Shown: positions 15,977-26,154 of the stretch, piece after piece
Position numbering within the stretch: position 1 is the first letter of the stretch
Layout: the number at the start of each line of letters is the position of its first letter
Assembly: GCA_009469675.1 (NCBI GenBank)
Contig: SSSZ01000014.1
Span: forward strand, 1 to 44,735
Source of the DNA: Azonexaceae bacterium
Lineage (GTDB): Bacteria; Pseudomonadota; Gammaproteobacteria; Burkholderiales; Rhodocyclaceae
Direction: 5' to 3'
DNA length: 44,735 nt
Position numbers and translations under genes: made by a program
Notes under the pieces: generated by a model
Seen by the model: only the letters and a program-made list of their open reading frames with translations
The model's database searches: none
Told to the model about the DNA's origin: nothing

Positions 15977-16181
15977 GCCGCCCGCCCGGACGGAACCCCC
16001 CCGGCGCCGCCGGCCCGCAGGGTGTTGGTCCCGGCGGAATTTTCCGGGCTGTCAATCCAAAGCAGAAATGTCCGGCTTGGGTTTAACAAGGAATTTCCCA
16101 GGCTAGCGCCGACCGGGTTCTTGACGGTATGCTGCCGCTTCTTGCCGCACCGCCTGTAAAAACAACCGTCCGGAGACTGCC

Positions 16182-17312
16182 GTGCCCGCCCTTCTGCCCC
16201 AACCCGATCCCCAAGGCCTGCTCGAATATTCGGTGGTGTACACCGACCGCGCCCTCAACCACATGTCGCAGCGCTTCCAGGGCGTCATGCGCGACATTTC
16301 GCGCATCCTGAAAACGGTCTATAACGGCAAGAGCGCCATCGTCGTCCCGGGCAGCGGCACTTTCGGCATGGAAGCGGTGGCCCGCCAGTTCGCCGGCGGC
16401 AAGAAGGCGCTGGTCATCCGCAACGGCTGGTTCAGCTTCCGCTGGACCCAGATCTTCGAGATGGGCGGCATCCCCGCCGCCAGCGTGGTCCTCAAGGCCC
16501 GCCAGGTGGGAAGCGGACCCCAGGCCCCCTTCGCGCCCGCCCCCATCGACGAGGTCGTCGCCGCCATTCGCCAGCACAGGCCCGACGTCGTCTTCGCCCC
16601 CCATGTCGAAACGGCTTCCGGCATGATGCTCCCCAGCGCCTACCTGCAGGCCGTCGGCGCTGCGGTGCGCGAAACGGGCGGCCTCTTCGTCCTCGACTGC
16701 ATCGCCTCCGGCACGGTCTGGGTCGACATGGCCGCCCATGGCGTCGATGTCCTCATCAGCGCCCCCCAGAAAGGCTGGAGCGGTTCCCCCTGCTGCGCCC
16801 TGGTGGTGCTGGGCGAACGCGCCCGGGAGCGGATCGAGGCCACCACCAGCACCAGTTTCGCCTGCGACCTCAAGAAGTGGCTGCAGATCATGGAGGCCTT
16901 CGAAAACGGCGGCCACGCCTACCACGCCACCATGCCCACCGACAGCCTGGCGGCGGTGCGCGACGTCATGCTCGAAACCGAGGCCTACGGCTTTTCCCGG
17001 GTGGCCGAAGAGCAGCACGAACTCGGCCGCCGGGTGCGCGAACTCCTGGCCCGCCGCGGCTTTCCCAGCGTCGCCGCACCGGGGTTCGAAGCCCCCGGGG
17101 TGGTGGTGAGCTACACCACCGATCCCGACATCCAGTCGGGCAAGAAATTCATCGCCTGCGGCCTCCAGAGCGCGGCCGGCGTACCGCTGCAGTGCGACGA
17201 ACCGCCGGAATTCCGGACTTTCCGCCTCGGCCTCTTCGGCCTCGAAAAACTGCACAACCCGGACCGCACCGTGCAGAGCCTGGCCGCCGCCCTCGATTCA
17301 GTGCTCGGCTAA
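16182..17312 (+). CDS. Class V aminotransferase (alanine-glyoxylate transaminase-like)
   Basis: A PLP enzyme of the alanine-glyoxylate/serine-pyruvate aminotransferase group. The exact amino donor and acceptor cannot be read from sequence. The 376-residue protein has VVPGSGTFGMEAVARQF near 54-70, LFVLDCIASGTVWVDM with the PLP-ring aspartate near 172, and the Schiff-base lysine Lys197 in LISAPQKGWSGSPCC. Start: a GTG at 16182 with CGGAG at 16171-16175. An ATG is not available at a suitable place. It ends convergently, overlapping the DUF1684 gene by 15 bases. Confidence 0.88.
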   Translation: MPALLPQPDPQGLLEYSVVYTDRALNHMSQRFQGVMRDISRILKTVYNGKSAIVVPGSGTFGMEAVARQFAGGKKALVIRNGWFSFRWTQIFEMGGIPAASVVLKARQVGSGPQAPFAPAPIDEVVAAIRQHRPDVVFAPHVETASGMMLPSAYLQAVGAAVRETGGLFVLDCIASGTVWVDMAAHGVDVLISAPQKGWSGSPCCALVVLGERARERIEATTSTSFACDLKKWLQIMEAFENGGHAYHATMPTDSLAAVRDVMLETEAYGFSRVAEEQHELGRRVRELLARRGFPSVAAPGFEAPGVVVSYTTDPDIQSGKKFIACGLQSAAGVPLQCDEPPEFRTFRLGLFGLEKLHNPDRTVQSLAAALDSVLG

Positions 17313-18140
17313 GGCGGGCTTCTTCTCCCCCGCCGCCACGGCCACCGGCAGCCAGTTTTCCGGCGGCGGCAGGGGGCAGGTGGCAAAGGGCGTCAAGGCG
17401 CAGGGCGGGTTGTAGGCGAAGTTGAAATCGAGGGTGAGGGTATCGCCCTCCCCTGCCGGCACCTTGAGGAAGCGCCCGGCGCCGTAGGTCGCCCCGCCGC
17501 TGCTGCGGTCCCGGAAGACGAAAAAGGCACCGTCCGGTCCAACGGCCATGGGGAGCAGCGCCAGTTCCTGCCCGGCCAGGGCGAACACCGCCCGGCGGGA
17601 GACCGTCACGACCTCGAGTTCGCCGGTTGCGGCGGGCACCTCCAGGGCCAGGGGCGGTTCGACCGGCTGCCACGATGCCTCTACCCGCCAGGCGGCGTCG
17701 TAGGGATAGGCCGGAATCTCGTCCACGGCCCGCCCGGCGGCCCACTCCCGGTTCCTGACCCGGACGGCGAGCCGCCCCTGGCGTTCGATGACGAACCAGC
17801 TCAGGGCCTGCCAATGCAGCACCGACGGCGGGCCGGCGCGGTCGGTGGCGAGGCGGATCGCTCCGCCGCCCGCCGCGCCGACCGACGCTTCGACGACCAC
17901 GCCGGCGGCGGCTCCCTGCCAAACGACGCCCCCCGCCTCGACCCGGAGCACGCCCAAGCGGACTGGCCCGGAAGGCAGGCGGACCGGGCAATCTGGGCCG
18001 CTGCCGACGGCGTTGCCGCCTTCCTCCAGCCAAAACAGACCGGCCACCCCGAACCAGCTGTCGGGGCCGGCGAGTTCTTCATGGCGCTGCCGGCGCCATT
18101 CCTGGAAAAGCGCCTCCGGTATTTCGGCGGCCTGGCTCAC
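17298..18140 (-). CDS. DUF1684 family protein
   Basis: The 280-residue protein of unknown function carries the family hallmarks. These are WRRQRHEELAGPDSWFGVAGLFWL at the start, where the family has its Ser/Trp-rich motif, and the strongly conserved end LDFNFAYNPPCALTPFATC followed by PLPPPENWLPV. No signal peptide or membrane segment. Start: GTG at 18140 preceded by GGAGG. This GTG overlaps the stop codon of an upstream 19-codon frame as GTGA, suggesting coupling. The 3' end overlaps that of the aminotransferase gene by 15 bases. Confidence 0.85.
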   Translation of the reverse strand: MSQAAEIPEALFQEWRRQRHEELAGPDSWFGVAGLFWLEEGGNAVGSGPDCPVRLPSGPVRLGVLRVEAGGVVWQGAAAGVVVEASVGAAGGGAIRLATDRAGPPSVLHWQALSWFVIERQGRLAVRVRNREWAAGRAVDEIPAYPYDAAWRVEASWQPVEPPLALEVPAATGELEVVTVSRRAVFALAGQELALLPMAVGPDGAFFVFRDRSSGGATYGAGRFLKVPAGEGDTLTLDFNFAYNPPCALTPFATCPLPPPENWLPVAVAAGEKKPALAEH

Positions 18141-18196
18141 AGGCCCCTCCGGCTGCTGCCGGCGACAGCCCCGCCGACTGTCGAAAAAATTGACAT
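18137..18196 (-). CDS. Possible 19-residue leader peptide before the DUF1684 gene
   Basis: A short frame (starts MSIFSTVGGAVAG, ends SSRRGL) has a very good ribosome site (GGAGGA at 5 bases). Its TGA overlaps the GTG of the DUF1684 gene as GTGA. Both the spacing and the overlap are typical of translational coupling. The peptide is too short to judge by content. Confidence 0.4.
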   Translation of the reverse strand: MSIFSTVGGAVAGSSRRGL

Positions 18197-18235
18197 GATG
18201 CTCCTCCGCTCCGCCAACTCATTGAAATGGCACAT

Positions 18236-18252
18236 AGGAATGATATTTGCTT
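18236..18252 (+). promoter_or_regulatory. Sigma-54 (RpoN) type promoter of the PEP-CTERM gene
   Basis: AGGAATGATATTTGCTT has the invariant GG (18237-18238) and GC (18249-18250) exactly 10 bases apart, and the TTTGCT of a strong -12 element. The start would be near 18262, 26 bases before the ATG. In floc-forming Betaproteobacteria PEP-CTERM genes are known to be driven by RpoN with the PrsK/PrsR two-component system. Confidence 0.65.
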
Positions 18253-18287
18253 CAAGCCGATAATCAAAATTCATAGTCCACAAAAAC

Positions 18288-18965
18288 ATGTTCCCGCTTT
18301 TCCGATCCAGCCTCGTCGCCGCCGGTTTTCTCATGCTCGCCGGTCAGGCCGCCGCCGCCAACATCCCGGTAATCTCCTACGACATTCCCAACGGCAGCGG
18401 CCAGGCCAACGGCGGGTCGTTCAACTACTGGGACAAGGAATATACCGGTTCCGGCTCGGTCACCACCGACGGCGCCGCGCTGAGCGGCGGCGTCGGTAAC
18501 CTGACCGACGGCCAGACCACCAACCTGAACTGGTTTGCCAGCGAAAACGCCGCCGGCACCGGCCCCTACGTCGGCTGGCTCAGTTCGGTGACGGCCAAAC
18601 CCCTCCTCAAGTTCAATTTCGGCAGCTCGGTCAAGATCGGCTCGATCACCATCCACCTGGACGACAGCAACAATACAGGGGGCGTCAACCCGCCTTCCGG
18701 CATCGGTATTTCAACCGACGGCGCCAACTTTGACGTCCGCACCATCGTCGACCCCGCTTCGGGCGACCCCTTCGCCGTCACCTTTGCCGGACTCAACCTC
18801 GATACCGACGCCGTCTGGCTCTCGCTCTTCTACGACAACATCTGGATTTTCATCGACGAAGTCAGCTTCGCCGAACCCGAATCCGGGGTTCCCGAACCCG
18901 GAGTGCTCTCGCTCCTGGGCCTTTCCCTCGTCGCCCTGGCCCGGCGGCGGCGGCAAGCACCGTGA
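18288..18965 (+). CDS. PEP-CTERM sorted exported protein
   Basis: A predicted extracellular or surface protein processed by an exosortase. The 225-residue precursor has an N-terminal signal peptide (MFPLFRSSLVAAGFLMLAGQAAAA). Its mature part is rich in Gly, Asn, Ser, Thr and Asp and likely all-beta. The C-terminal sorting signal is VPEPG, then a hydrophobic stretch VLSLLGLSLVALA, then RRRR. Such proteins are linked with exopolysaccharide and floc formation. The exosortase genes (epsH/xrtA) are not in this window. The promoter is of sigma-54 type. No strong ribosome site precedes the ATG. The gene is followed by a terminator. Confidence 0.93.
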   Translation: MFPLFRSSLVAAGFLMLAGQAAAANIPVISYDIPNGSGQANGGSFNYWDKEYTGSGSVTTDGAALSGGVGNLTDGQTTNLNWFASENAAGTGPYVGWLSSVTAKPLLKFNFGSSVKIGSITIHLDDSNNTGGVNPPSGIGISTDGANFDVRTIVDPASGDPFAVTFAGLNLDTDAVWLSLFYDNIWIFIDEVSFAEPESGVPEPGVLSLLGLSLVALARRRRQAP

Positions 18966-19080
18966 TCGGCGCCTGATACCGATTCACTTTCAAATCGAGA
19001 CGCGAAGACCGTGCTGTAGCAAGGCAAGACGAAGCCGACAAGCGATCGGTTGGAAGCGAAACGGCATGGGTCGCTATCCG

Positions 19081-19112
19081 AAGAAAAGCCGGCTTGGCCG
19101 GCTTTTCTTTTT
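19081..19112. terminator. Bidirectional intrinsic terminator
   Basis: A 13-bp stem (19081-19093 with 19097-19109) with a 3-base loop, flanked by A-rich and T-rich sides. It separates the PEP-CTERM gene from convergent clpB. The stretch 18966-19080 before it holds no gene. Confidence 0.92.
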
Positions 19113-19126
19113 CCGGGGCGCCGGAA

Positions 19127-21706
<2,580 letters not shown>

Positions 21707-21743
21707 GCCGGTCTCCCTGCCTAAGCGTTCTGGATGTTCTTGG

Positions 21744-21771
21744 AGATAAGGCCGAAAGGTGAAATTTCAAC
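21744..21771 (-). promoter_or_regulatory. Sigma-32 (heat-shock) type promoter of clpB
   Basis: The minus strand reads GTTGAAA (21771-21765), a 13-base spacer and CCTTATCT (21751-21744), against the consensus CTTGAAA and CCCCATnT. It matches at 6 of 7 and, with the free position counted, 6 of 8 places. Confidence 0.5.
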
Positions 21772-21859
21772 CGGCATTGCGGGAATCGATCGGACGCAGC
21801 GGCAATAAACCCGCAGGGAATAGGTAGAAATACGAGGATCGGCGGGCGAAAAAAAGTGC

Positions 21860-21886
21860 TAAAGTGCGCTATAACCTTGGACATAA
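21860..21886 (+). promoter_or_regulatory. FliA (sigma-28) type promoter of the chemotaxis receptor gene
   Basis: TAAAGTGC (21860-21867), exactly 11 bases, then GGACATAA (21879-21886), compared with the consensus TAAAGTTT-N11-GCCGATAA. The match is 6 of 8 and 5 of 8 with exact spacing, and the gene class (chemotaxis) fits. Confidence 0.55.
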
Positions 21887-21907
21887 CAATGATTTACCGG
21901 AGGGTCT

Positions 21908-23545
21908 ATGAATAACGCCGGCATGAAACTCAGTTCCAAGCTGGTCGCCATGACCGTCGCCACCGCCGTCGCGCTCTGCGTCCTCTTTGCGGTTCTGCTC
22001 ATCAACGAAAAGAACCAGCTCATCGCCGACCGCAAGGAGAAGATTCGCAACCTCATCGAATACGCCCATTCCCAGCTCGCCTTCTACGACCAGCAGGCCG
22101 CTGCCGGCAAGATGACCAAGGAACAGGCCCAGACGCTGGCCAAGGAGGCCCTGCGCACGGCCCGCTACGACGGCAAGGAATATTTCTGGCTCAACGACCA
22201 CCAGCCCAATTCGGTCATGCATCCGATCAAGCCCGAACTCGAAGGCAAGGACATGTCTGACGTCAAGGATCCCACCGGCAAGTTCCTCTACAAGGAATTC
22301 GTCAAGGTCGTCAAAGCCGACGGGGCCGGCTTCGTGGACTACCTGTGGAGCAAGCCGGGGATGAGCGAACCCGTGCCCAAGCTTTCCTACGTCAAGGGCT
22401 ATGAACCCTGGGGCTGGATCGTCGGCACCGGCATCTACATCGACGACGTCGACGCCAAGTTCCGCGAGGCGGCCATCCGCTTCCTGGCCTGGGGAATCGG
22501 CATAGGCGGCTTCATCGCCGTGGCCCTGGCGCTCCTCTCCCGCAACATCATCGGCAGCCTGGGCGGCGATCCGCAATACGCCTGCGAAATCACCAAACGC
22601 ATCGCCTCCGGCGACCTGACCACCCAAGTCGATTGCCAGGGCAAGAACGACGAGAGCCTCCTGGCCAGCATCGGTAATATGCAGAACACCCTGCGCACCA
22701 CCATCGGCTCCATCGTCAGCAGCGCCGAACAGGTGTCCCAGGCCGCCGACACCCTGCTCCACGCTTCCGAAGCGGTGGCCCAGCGGGCCAGCGCCCAGAG
22801 CGACGCGGCCTCGTCAATGGCCGCCTCGGTCGAGGAAATGGCGGTGAGCATCGATCAGGTCAAGGAGAACGCCAGGGAAGCCCACGGCCTTTCGCAGGAA
22901 GCCGGCACCATCTCGGACGAGGGCGCGGCCATCATCCACCGCGCCGCCGACGAGATGCGCAAGATTTCCGACGCCGTCCAGTCGTCGTCGAGCGTGGTCG
23001 AAGACCTGGGGCAGCAGTCCGACAAGATCACCTCGATCGTCAACACCATCCGCGAAATCGCCGACCAGACCAACCTGCTGGCCCTCAACGCCGCCATCGA
23101 GGCGGCCCGGGCCGGCGAACAGGGCCGCGGCTTCGCGGTGGTCGCCGACGAAGTGCGGAAACTGGCTGAACGGACCAGCCTGTCGACCACCGAAATCGCC
23201 GACATGGTGGGCCGCATCCAGGCCGGCACCCGCAATGCCGTGACCAGCATGCAGACCGGCGTGGCCCAGGTGGGCAACGGCGTCGACCTGGCCAACGAAG
23301 CGGCGAGCGCGATCAACCGCATCCGCGGCGGCTCCCAACGGGTAAGCGAGGTGGTCAACGATATCAGCGGCTCGATCCGGGAACAGAGCGCCACCAGCAG
23401 CCAGATCGCCGGCCGTATCGAACAGATCGCCCAGATGTCGGAAGAGGCCGCCGACGCCGTGCGCCAGACCACCGAGGCGGCCCGTCACCTGCACACCCTG
23501 TCCACCAGCCTGCATCAGGCGGTGGCCCAGTTCAAGACGACCTAA
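21908..23545 (+). CDS. Methyl-accepting chemotaxis protein with a single Cache sensor domain
   Basis: A transmembrane receptor feeding CheW/CheA. The 545-residue protein has a first membrane helix at about 14-36, a periplasmic sCache_2-like domain (about 40-185, with [21 protein letters not shown] near 80 and [17 protein letters not shown] at the end), a second membrane helix near 192-212, a HAMP-like linker and a long cytoplasmic signalling helix bundle. The conserved hairpin tip contains [20 protein letters not shown] and [16 protein letters not shown]. The start has CGGAGG at good spacing. No CheR-tethering pentapeptide is seen at the C-terminus. The ligand cannot be predicted. Confidence 0.95.
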   Translation: MNNAGMKLSSKLVAMTVATAVALCVLFAVLLINEKNQLIADRKEKIRNLIEYAHSQLAFYDQQAAAGKMTKEQAQTLAKEALRTARYDGKEYFWLNDHQPNSVMHPIKPELEGKDMSDVKDPTGKFLYKEFVKVVKADGAGFVDYLWSKPGMSEPVPKLSYVKGYEPWGWIVGTGIYIDDVDAKFREAAIRFLAWGIGIGGFIAVALALLSRNIIGSLGGDPQYACEITKRIASGDLTTQVDCQGKNDESLLASIGNMQNTLRTTIGSIVSSAEQVSQAADTLLHASEAVAQRASAQSDAASSMAASVEEMAVSIDQVKENAREAHGLSQEAGTISDEGAAIIHRAADEMRKISDAVQSSSSVVEDLGQQSDKITSIVNTIREIADQTNLLALNAAIEAARAGEQGRGFAVVADEVRKLAERTSLSTTEIADMVGRIQAGTRNAVTSMQTGVAQVGNGVDLANEAASAINRIRGGSQRVSEVVNDISGSIREQSATSSQIAGRIEQIAQMSEEAADAVRQTTEAARHLHTLSTSLHQAVAQFKTT

Positions 23546-23588
23546 GGCCGCCGACCGTTCCCGGAGCGCAGCGGCACGGGCGCCGCCC

Positions 23589-24050
23589 TCAGTCGTTGGC
23601 TTCCTGCCAGCGGGCGGCAGCGGAATCGTCGCTGTCCCGGGCGTCGACCCAGCGGGTGCCGGCCGGGGTGGCTTCCCGCTTCCAGAACGGGGCGCGGGTC
23701 TTGAGGTAATCCATGATGAATTCGCAGGCGGCGAAGGCCTCGCCGCGATGGGCGCTGCTCACCGCCACCAGGACGATCTGGTCGCAGGGCAGAAGCCGCC
23801 CCACCCGGTGGATGATCAGGGCGTCGTAGATATCCCACCGGGTCCGGGCGTCGCCGACGATGGCGGCCAGCGCCTTCTCGGTCATCCCCGGGTAATGCTC
23901 GAGGGTCATTTCCGAGACCCCGCTGCCTTCATTGACGTCGCGCACCAGGCCGACGAAGCTCGCTACGGCGCCGACCCGGGCGTCACCGGCCCGCAGGGCG
24001 GCGAGTTCGGCGCCGACATCGAAATCGGCTTCCTGGACGCTGATCTTCAC
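23589..24050 (-). CDS. moaE: Molybdopterin synthase catalytic subunit MoaE
   Basis: The large subunit that transfers sulfur from the MoaD C-terminus to precursor Z to make molybdopterin. The 153-residue protein has the family blocks GAVASFVGLVRDVNEG, LEHYPGMTEKAL, HRVGRLLPCDQIVLVAVSSAHR, and FIMDYLKTRAPFWKRE with the active-site lysines. The start is a GTG 2 bases after the moaD stop. Last gene of the mobB-moeA-moaD-moaE run, all on the minus strand. Confidence 0.95.
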   Translation of the reverse strand: MKISVQEADFDVGAELAALRAGDARVGAVASFVGLVRDVNEGSGVSEMTLEHYPGMTEKALAAIVGDARTRWDIYDALIIHRVGRLLPCDQIVLVAVSSAHRGEAFAACEFIMDYLKTRAPFWKREATPAGTRWVDARDSDDSAAARWQEAND

Positions 24051-24052
24051 GC

Positions 24053-24301
24053 TCAGCCCCCGGTCACCGGCGGAAAGAAGGCCACCTCGTCGCCGGCCTT
24101 GACCGCGGCGTCGAGGCCGACCATTTCCTGGTTGACGGCGCAGCGCAGGTTGCGGGCGCTGGTCAGGCGGTCCCGGCCCCGCCCCGCCAGCCAGTCGCGC
24201 AAGGCTCCGACAGTGGTCACGCCGGCCGGCGGTTCGACGGTTTCCCCGGAAAGCCCCAGGGCTTCCTTGAGGCTGGCGAAATAGAGAACCTGGATGCTCA
24301 T
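24053..24301 (-). CDS. moaD: Molybdopterin synthase sulfur carrier subunit MoaD
   Basis: A ubiquitin-fold sulfur carrier. It is adenylated and thiocarboxylated at its C-terminal Gly-Gly, then docks in MoaE. The 82-residue protein starts MSIQVLYFASLKEALGL and ends FFPPVTGG with the required double glycine. The ATG at 24301 overlaps the moeA stop as ATGA. A longer frame continues upstream but is a shadow of moeA. Confidence 0.95.
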   Translation of the reverse strand: MSIQVLYFASLKEALGLSGETVEPPAGVTTVGALRDWLAGRGRDRLTSARNLRCAVNQEMVGLDAAVKAGDEVAFFPPVTGG

Positions 24302-25503
24302 GACAGCAACTCCGAAAACGGCACGAAACGCACCGTGTCGCCGCGGGCCACAGCCTGCCCGGGCGGGTTGAAGACCAGCCCGTCGCCCCAGCACAGGGAG
24401 GTGACGACGGCGGACCCCTGGTTGGGATAGAGTTCGACGCCGCCGCTTTGGTTCATGCGGCCGCGCAGGAACTCGGCGCGGGCGTCGGGCTTCGGCCAAT
24501 CGAAGGCGGCGGCCAGGGCGAAACCCCGGGGTGCCGCGTCGGCGACGCCGGCAAGGCGCAGGATGAAGGGCCGCACCATGACCAGGAAGGTGACGATGGC
24601 CGACACCGGATTGCCGGGCAGGCCGATGAACCAGGCCTTGCCGCCCTCGGGTTTACGCACCTCGCCGAAGGCCAGGGGCTTGCCGGGCTTGATCGCGATC
24701 TTCCACAGGTCGAGCCGCCCCTCGGCCTCGACCGCGGGCTTGACGTGATCCTCCTCGCCCACCGAGACGCCGCCGCTGGTGACGATCAGGTCGTTGTCGG
24801 CGGCCGCCCGGCGGAGCGCCTCGCGGGTCGCGTCGAGGCGGTCGGGAACCTGCCCTAGATCGCGCACCTCGCAACCCAGGCCTTCGAGGAGCGCCCGCAG
24901 GGCATAGCGGTTGGAGTTGTAGATGGCCCCTGGCGGCAGTGGCTCACCGGGCTGCACCAGTTCGTCGCCGGTGAAGAAGACGCCGACCCGAACCCGGCGG
25001 TGGACCGGCAGTTCCGGCAGGCCGGCCGAGGCGGCCAGGGCGATGTCCTGGGGCCGCAGCTTGCGCCCGGCGGGCAGGATCTCGGCGCCGACGGCGATGT
25101 CCTCGCCGGCGCGGCGGATATTCTGGCCCGGCGCCGGCATCTGGTTGAACGTCACCCCCGCCTCCCCCGCCACGCACAGTTCCTGCATGACCACCGCGTC
25201 GGCTCCCGGCGGAACGGGGGCACCGGTGAAGATGCGGGCAGCGGTACCCGGCTGCAGGGGGGCACCGACGGTCCCGGCGGGGATGCGCTGGCTTACCGGC
25301 AGGCAGATGCCGGCGGCCACGTCGGCGCACCGCACGGCATAGCCGTCCATGCCGGAATTGTCGAGGGGCGGCGCGGCGACGGCCGAAAACTGCGGCACCG
25401 CCAGCACGCGGCCGGCGGCCGCGGTGAGGGGCTGCAGGCGGGTCTCGCTGACCGGCACGGCGGCGGCAAGCAAGCGGTCGAGGGCTTCTTGGAAGCTCAG
25501 CAT
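24298..25503 (-). CDS. moeA: Molybdopterin molybdenumtransferase MoeA
   Basis: Inserts molybdate into adenylated molybdopterin. From the ATG at 25503 (MLSFQEALDRLLA) the protein is 401 residues, the normal MoeA length. It has the conserved PPLDNSGMDGYAVR near 50, GAEILPAGRKLRPQDIALAAS in domain III, LIVTSGGVSVGEEDHVK and IGLPGNPVSAIVTFLVMV near the active site. The frame is open far upstream across mobB, but the family start and the 2-base gap to mobB favour 25503. Its stop overlaps moaD. Confidence 0.95.
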   Translation of the reverse strand: MLSFQEALDRLLAAAVPVSETRLQPLTAAAGRVLAVPQFSAVAAPPLDNSGMDGYAVRCADVAAGICLPVSQRIPAGTVGAPLQPGTAARIFTGAPVPPGADAVVMQELCVAGEAGVTFNQMPAPGQNIRRAGEDIAVGAEILPAGRKLRPQDIALAASAGLPELPVHRRVRVGVFFTGDELVQPGEPLPPGAIYNSNRYALRALLEGLGCEVRDLGQVPDRLDATREALRRAAADNDLIVTSGGVSVGEEDHVKPAVEAEGRLDLWKIAIKPGKPLAFGEVRKPEGGKAWFIGLPGNPVSAIVTFLVMVRPFILRLAGVADAAPRGFALAAAFDWPKPDARAEFLRGRMNQSGGVELYPNQGSAVVTSLCWGDGLVFNPPGQAVARGDTVRFVPFSELLS

Positions 25504-25505
25504 GG

Positions 25506-26000
25506 TCAATGGAACCTCAGGTAATCGAGAATGAAGGCGGCTACCGCCTCGGCGTCGTCGAGGGGGAGACGCGGCAGGTCGGTGGCCACCTCGCCGTCGG
25601 TGGCCACCGCCACCACGTCCCGGCGCCCGGGAAAGAGCGGCGGCTTGCCGTTGGCTGGGCGATAGACCTCGACCTTGGGAATCGGCTCCTGCTTGAAGCC
25701 CTCGACGAGCACGAGGTCGCAGGGGGCCAGGCGGGTGAGCAAGTCGTCCAGGCAGGGTTCCGGCGCATCGCGCACCTCCCGCATGAGCGCCCAGCGCACG
25801 CCGCAGGCGAGCAGCACCTCGCTGGCGCCGGCTTCGCGGTGGCGGTAGGAATCCTTGCCCGGGCGGTCGATGTCGAAGCCGTGGTGGGTGTGCTTGATGA
25901 CCGACACCGTGAGGCCGCGGGCGGTGAGGCGGGGAATGAGCTTTTCCAGCAGGGTCGTCTTGCCGGAGCCGGAATAGCCGGCGATACCGAATACTTTCAT
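25506..26000 (-). CDS. mobB: Molybdopterin-guanine dinucleotide biosynthesis GTPase MobB
   Basis: An accessory GTP-binding protein in molybdenum-cofactor maturation, thought to assist MobA. The 164-residue protein starts with a P-loop (FGIAGYSGSGKTTLLEKLI). It keeps VIKHTHHGFDIDRPGKDSYRHREAGA and the Walker-B-like LVLVEGFKQEPIPKVEVYR, both typical of MobB. First gene of the cofactor operon. The presence of mobB suggests that MGD-type enzymes (DMSO-reductase family) are made. Confidence 0.95.
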   Translation of the reverse strand: MKVFGIAGYSGSGKTTLLEKLIPRLTARGLTVSVIKHTHHGFDIDRPGKDSYRHREAGASEVLLACGVRWALMREVRDAPEPCLDDLLTRLAPCDLVLVEGFKQEPIPKVEVYRPANGKPPLFPGRRDVVAVATDGEVATDLPRLPLDDAEAVAAFILDYLRFH

Positions 26001-26012
26001 CCGAAAAACCTC

Positions 26013-26036
26013 GACGCAGCGACGCAGAGACGCGGA
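26013..26036. repeat. Short tandem repeat, three 8-base units
   Basis: Units GACGCAGC, GACGCAGA and GACGCGGA lie just upstream of mobB. Similar GACGCAGA-type arrays occur scattered between genes in many bacterial genomes. Function unknown. Confidence 0.6.
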
Positions 26037-26154
26037 GAACCACTAAAAATCCCGGAGCAATCGCTCAACGCTGGCAAGCCCGGGAAGAGCGAAGTCGGTT
26101 TCTGCCTCTGCGCTGCGCCGCCGCGCCCCGGCGTTACCATCGAGTTTTTCACAA

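Noticed and set aside
18221-18233. TGGCAC at 18228-18233 as the -24 element of a sigma-54 promoter
   Set aside because: There is no GC at the required 10-base distance; the GG at 18237-18238 fits exactly instead.
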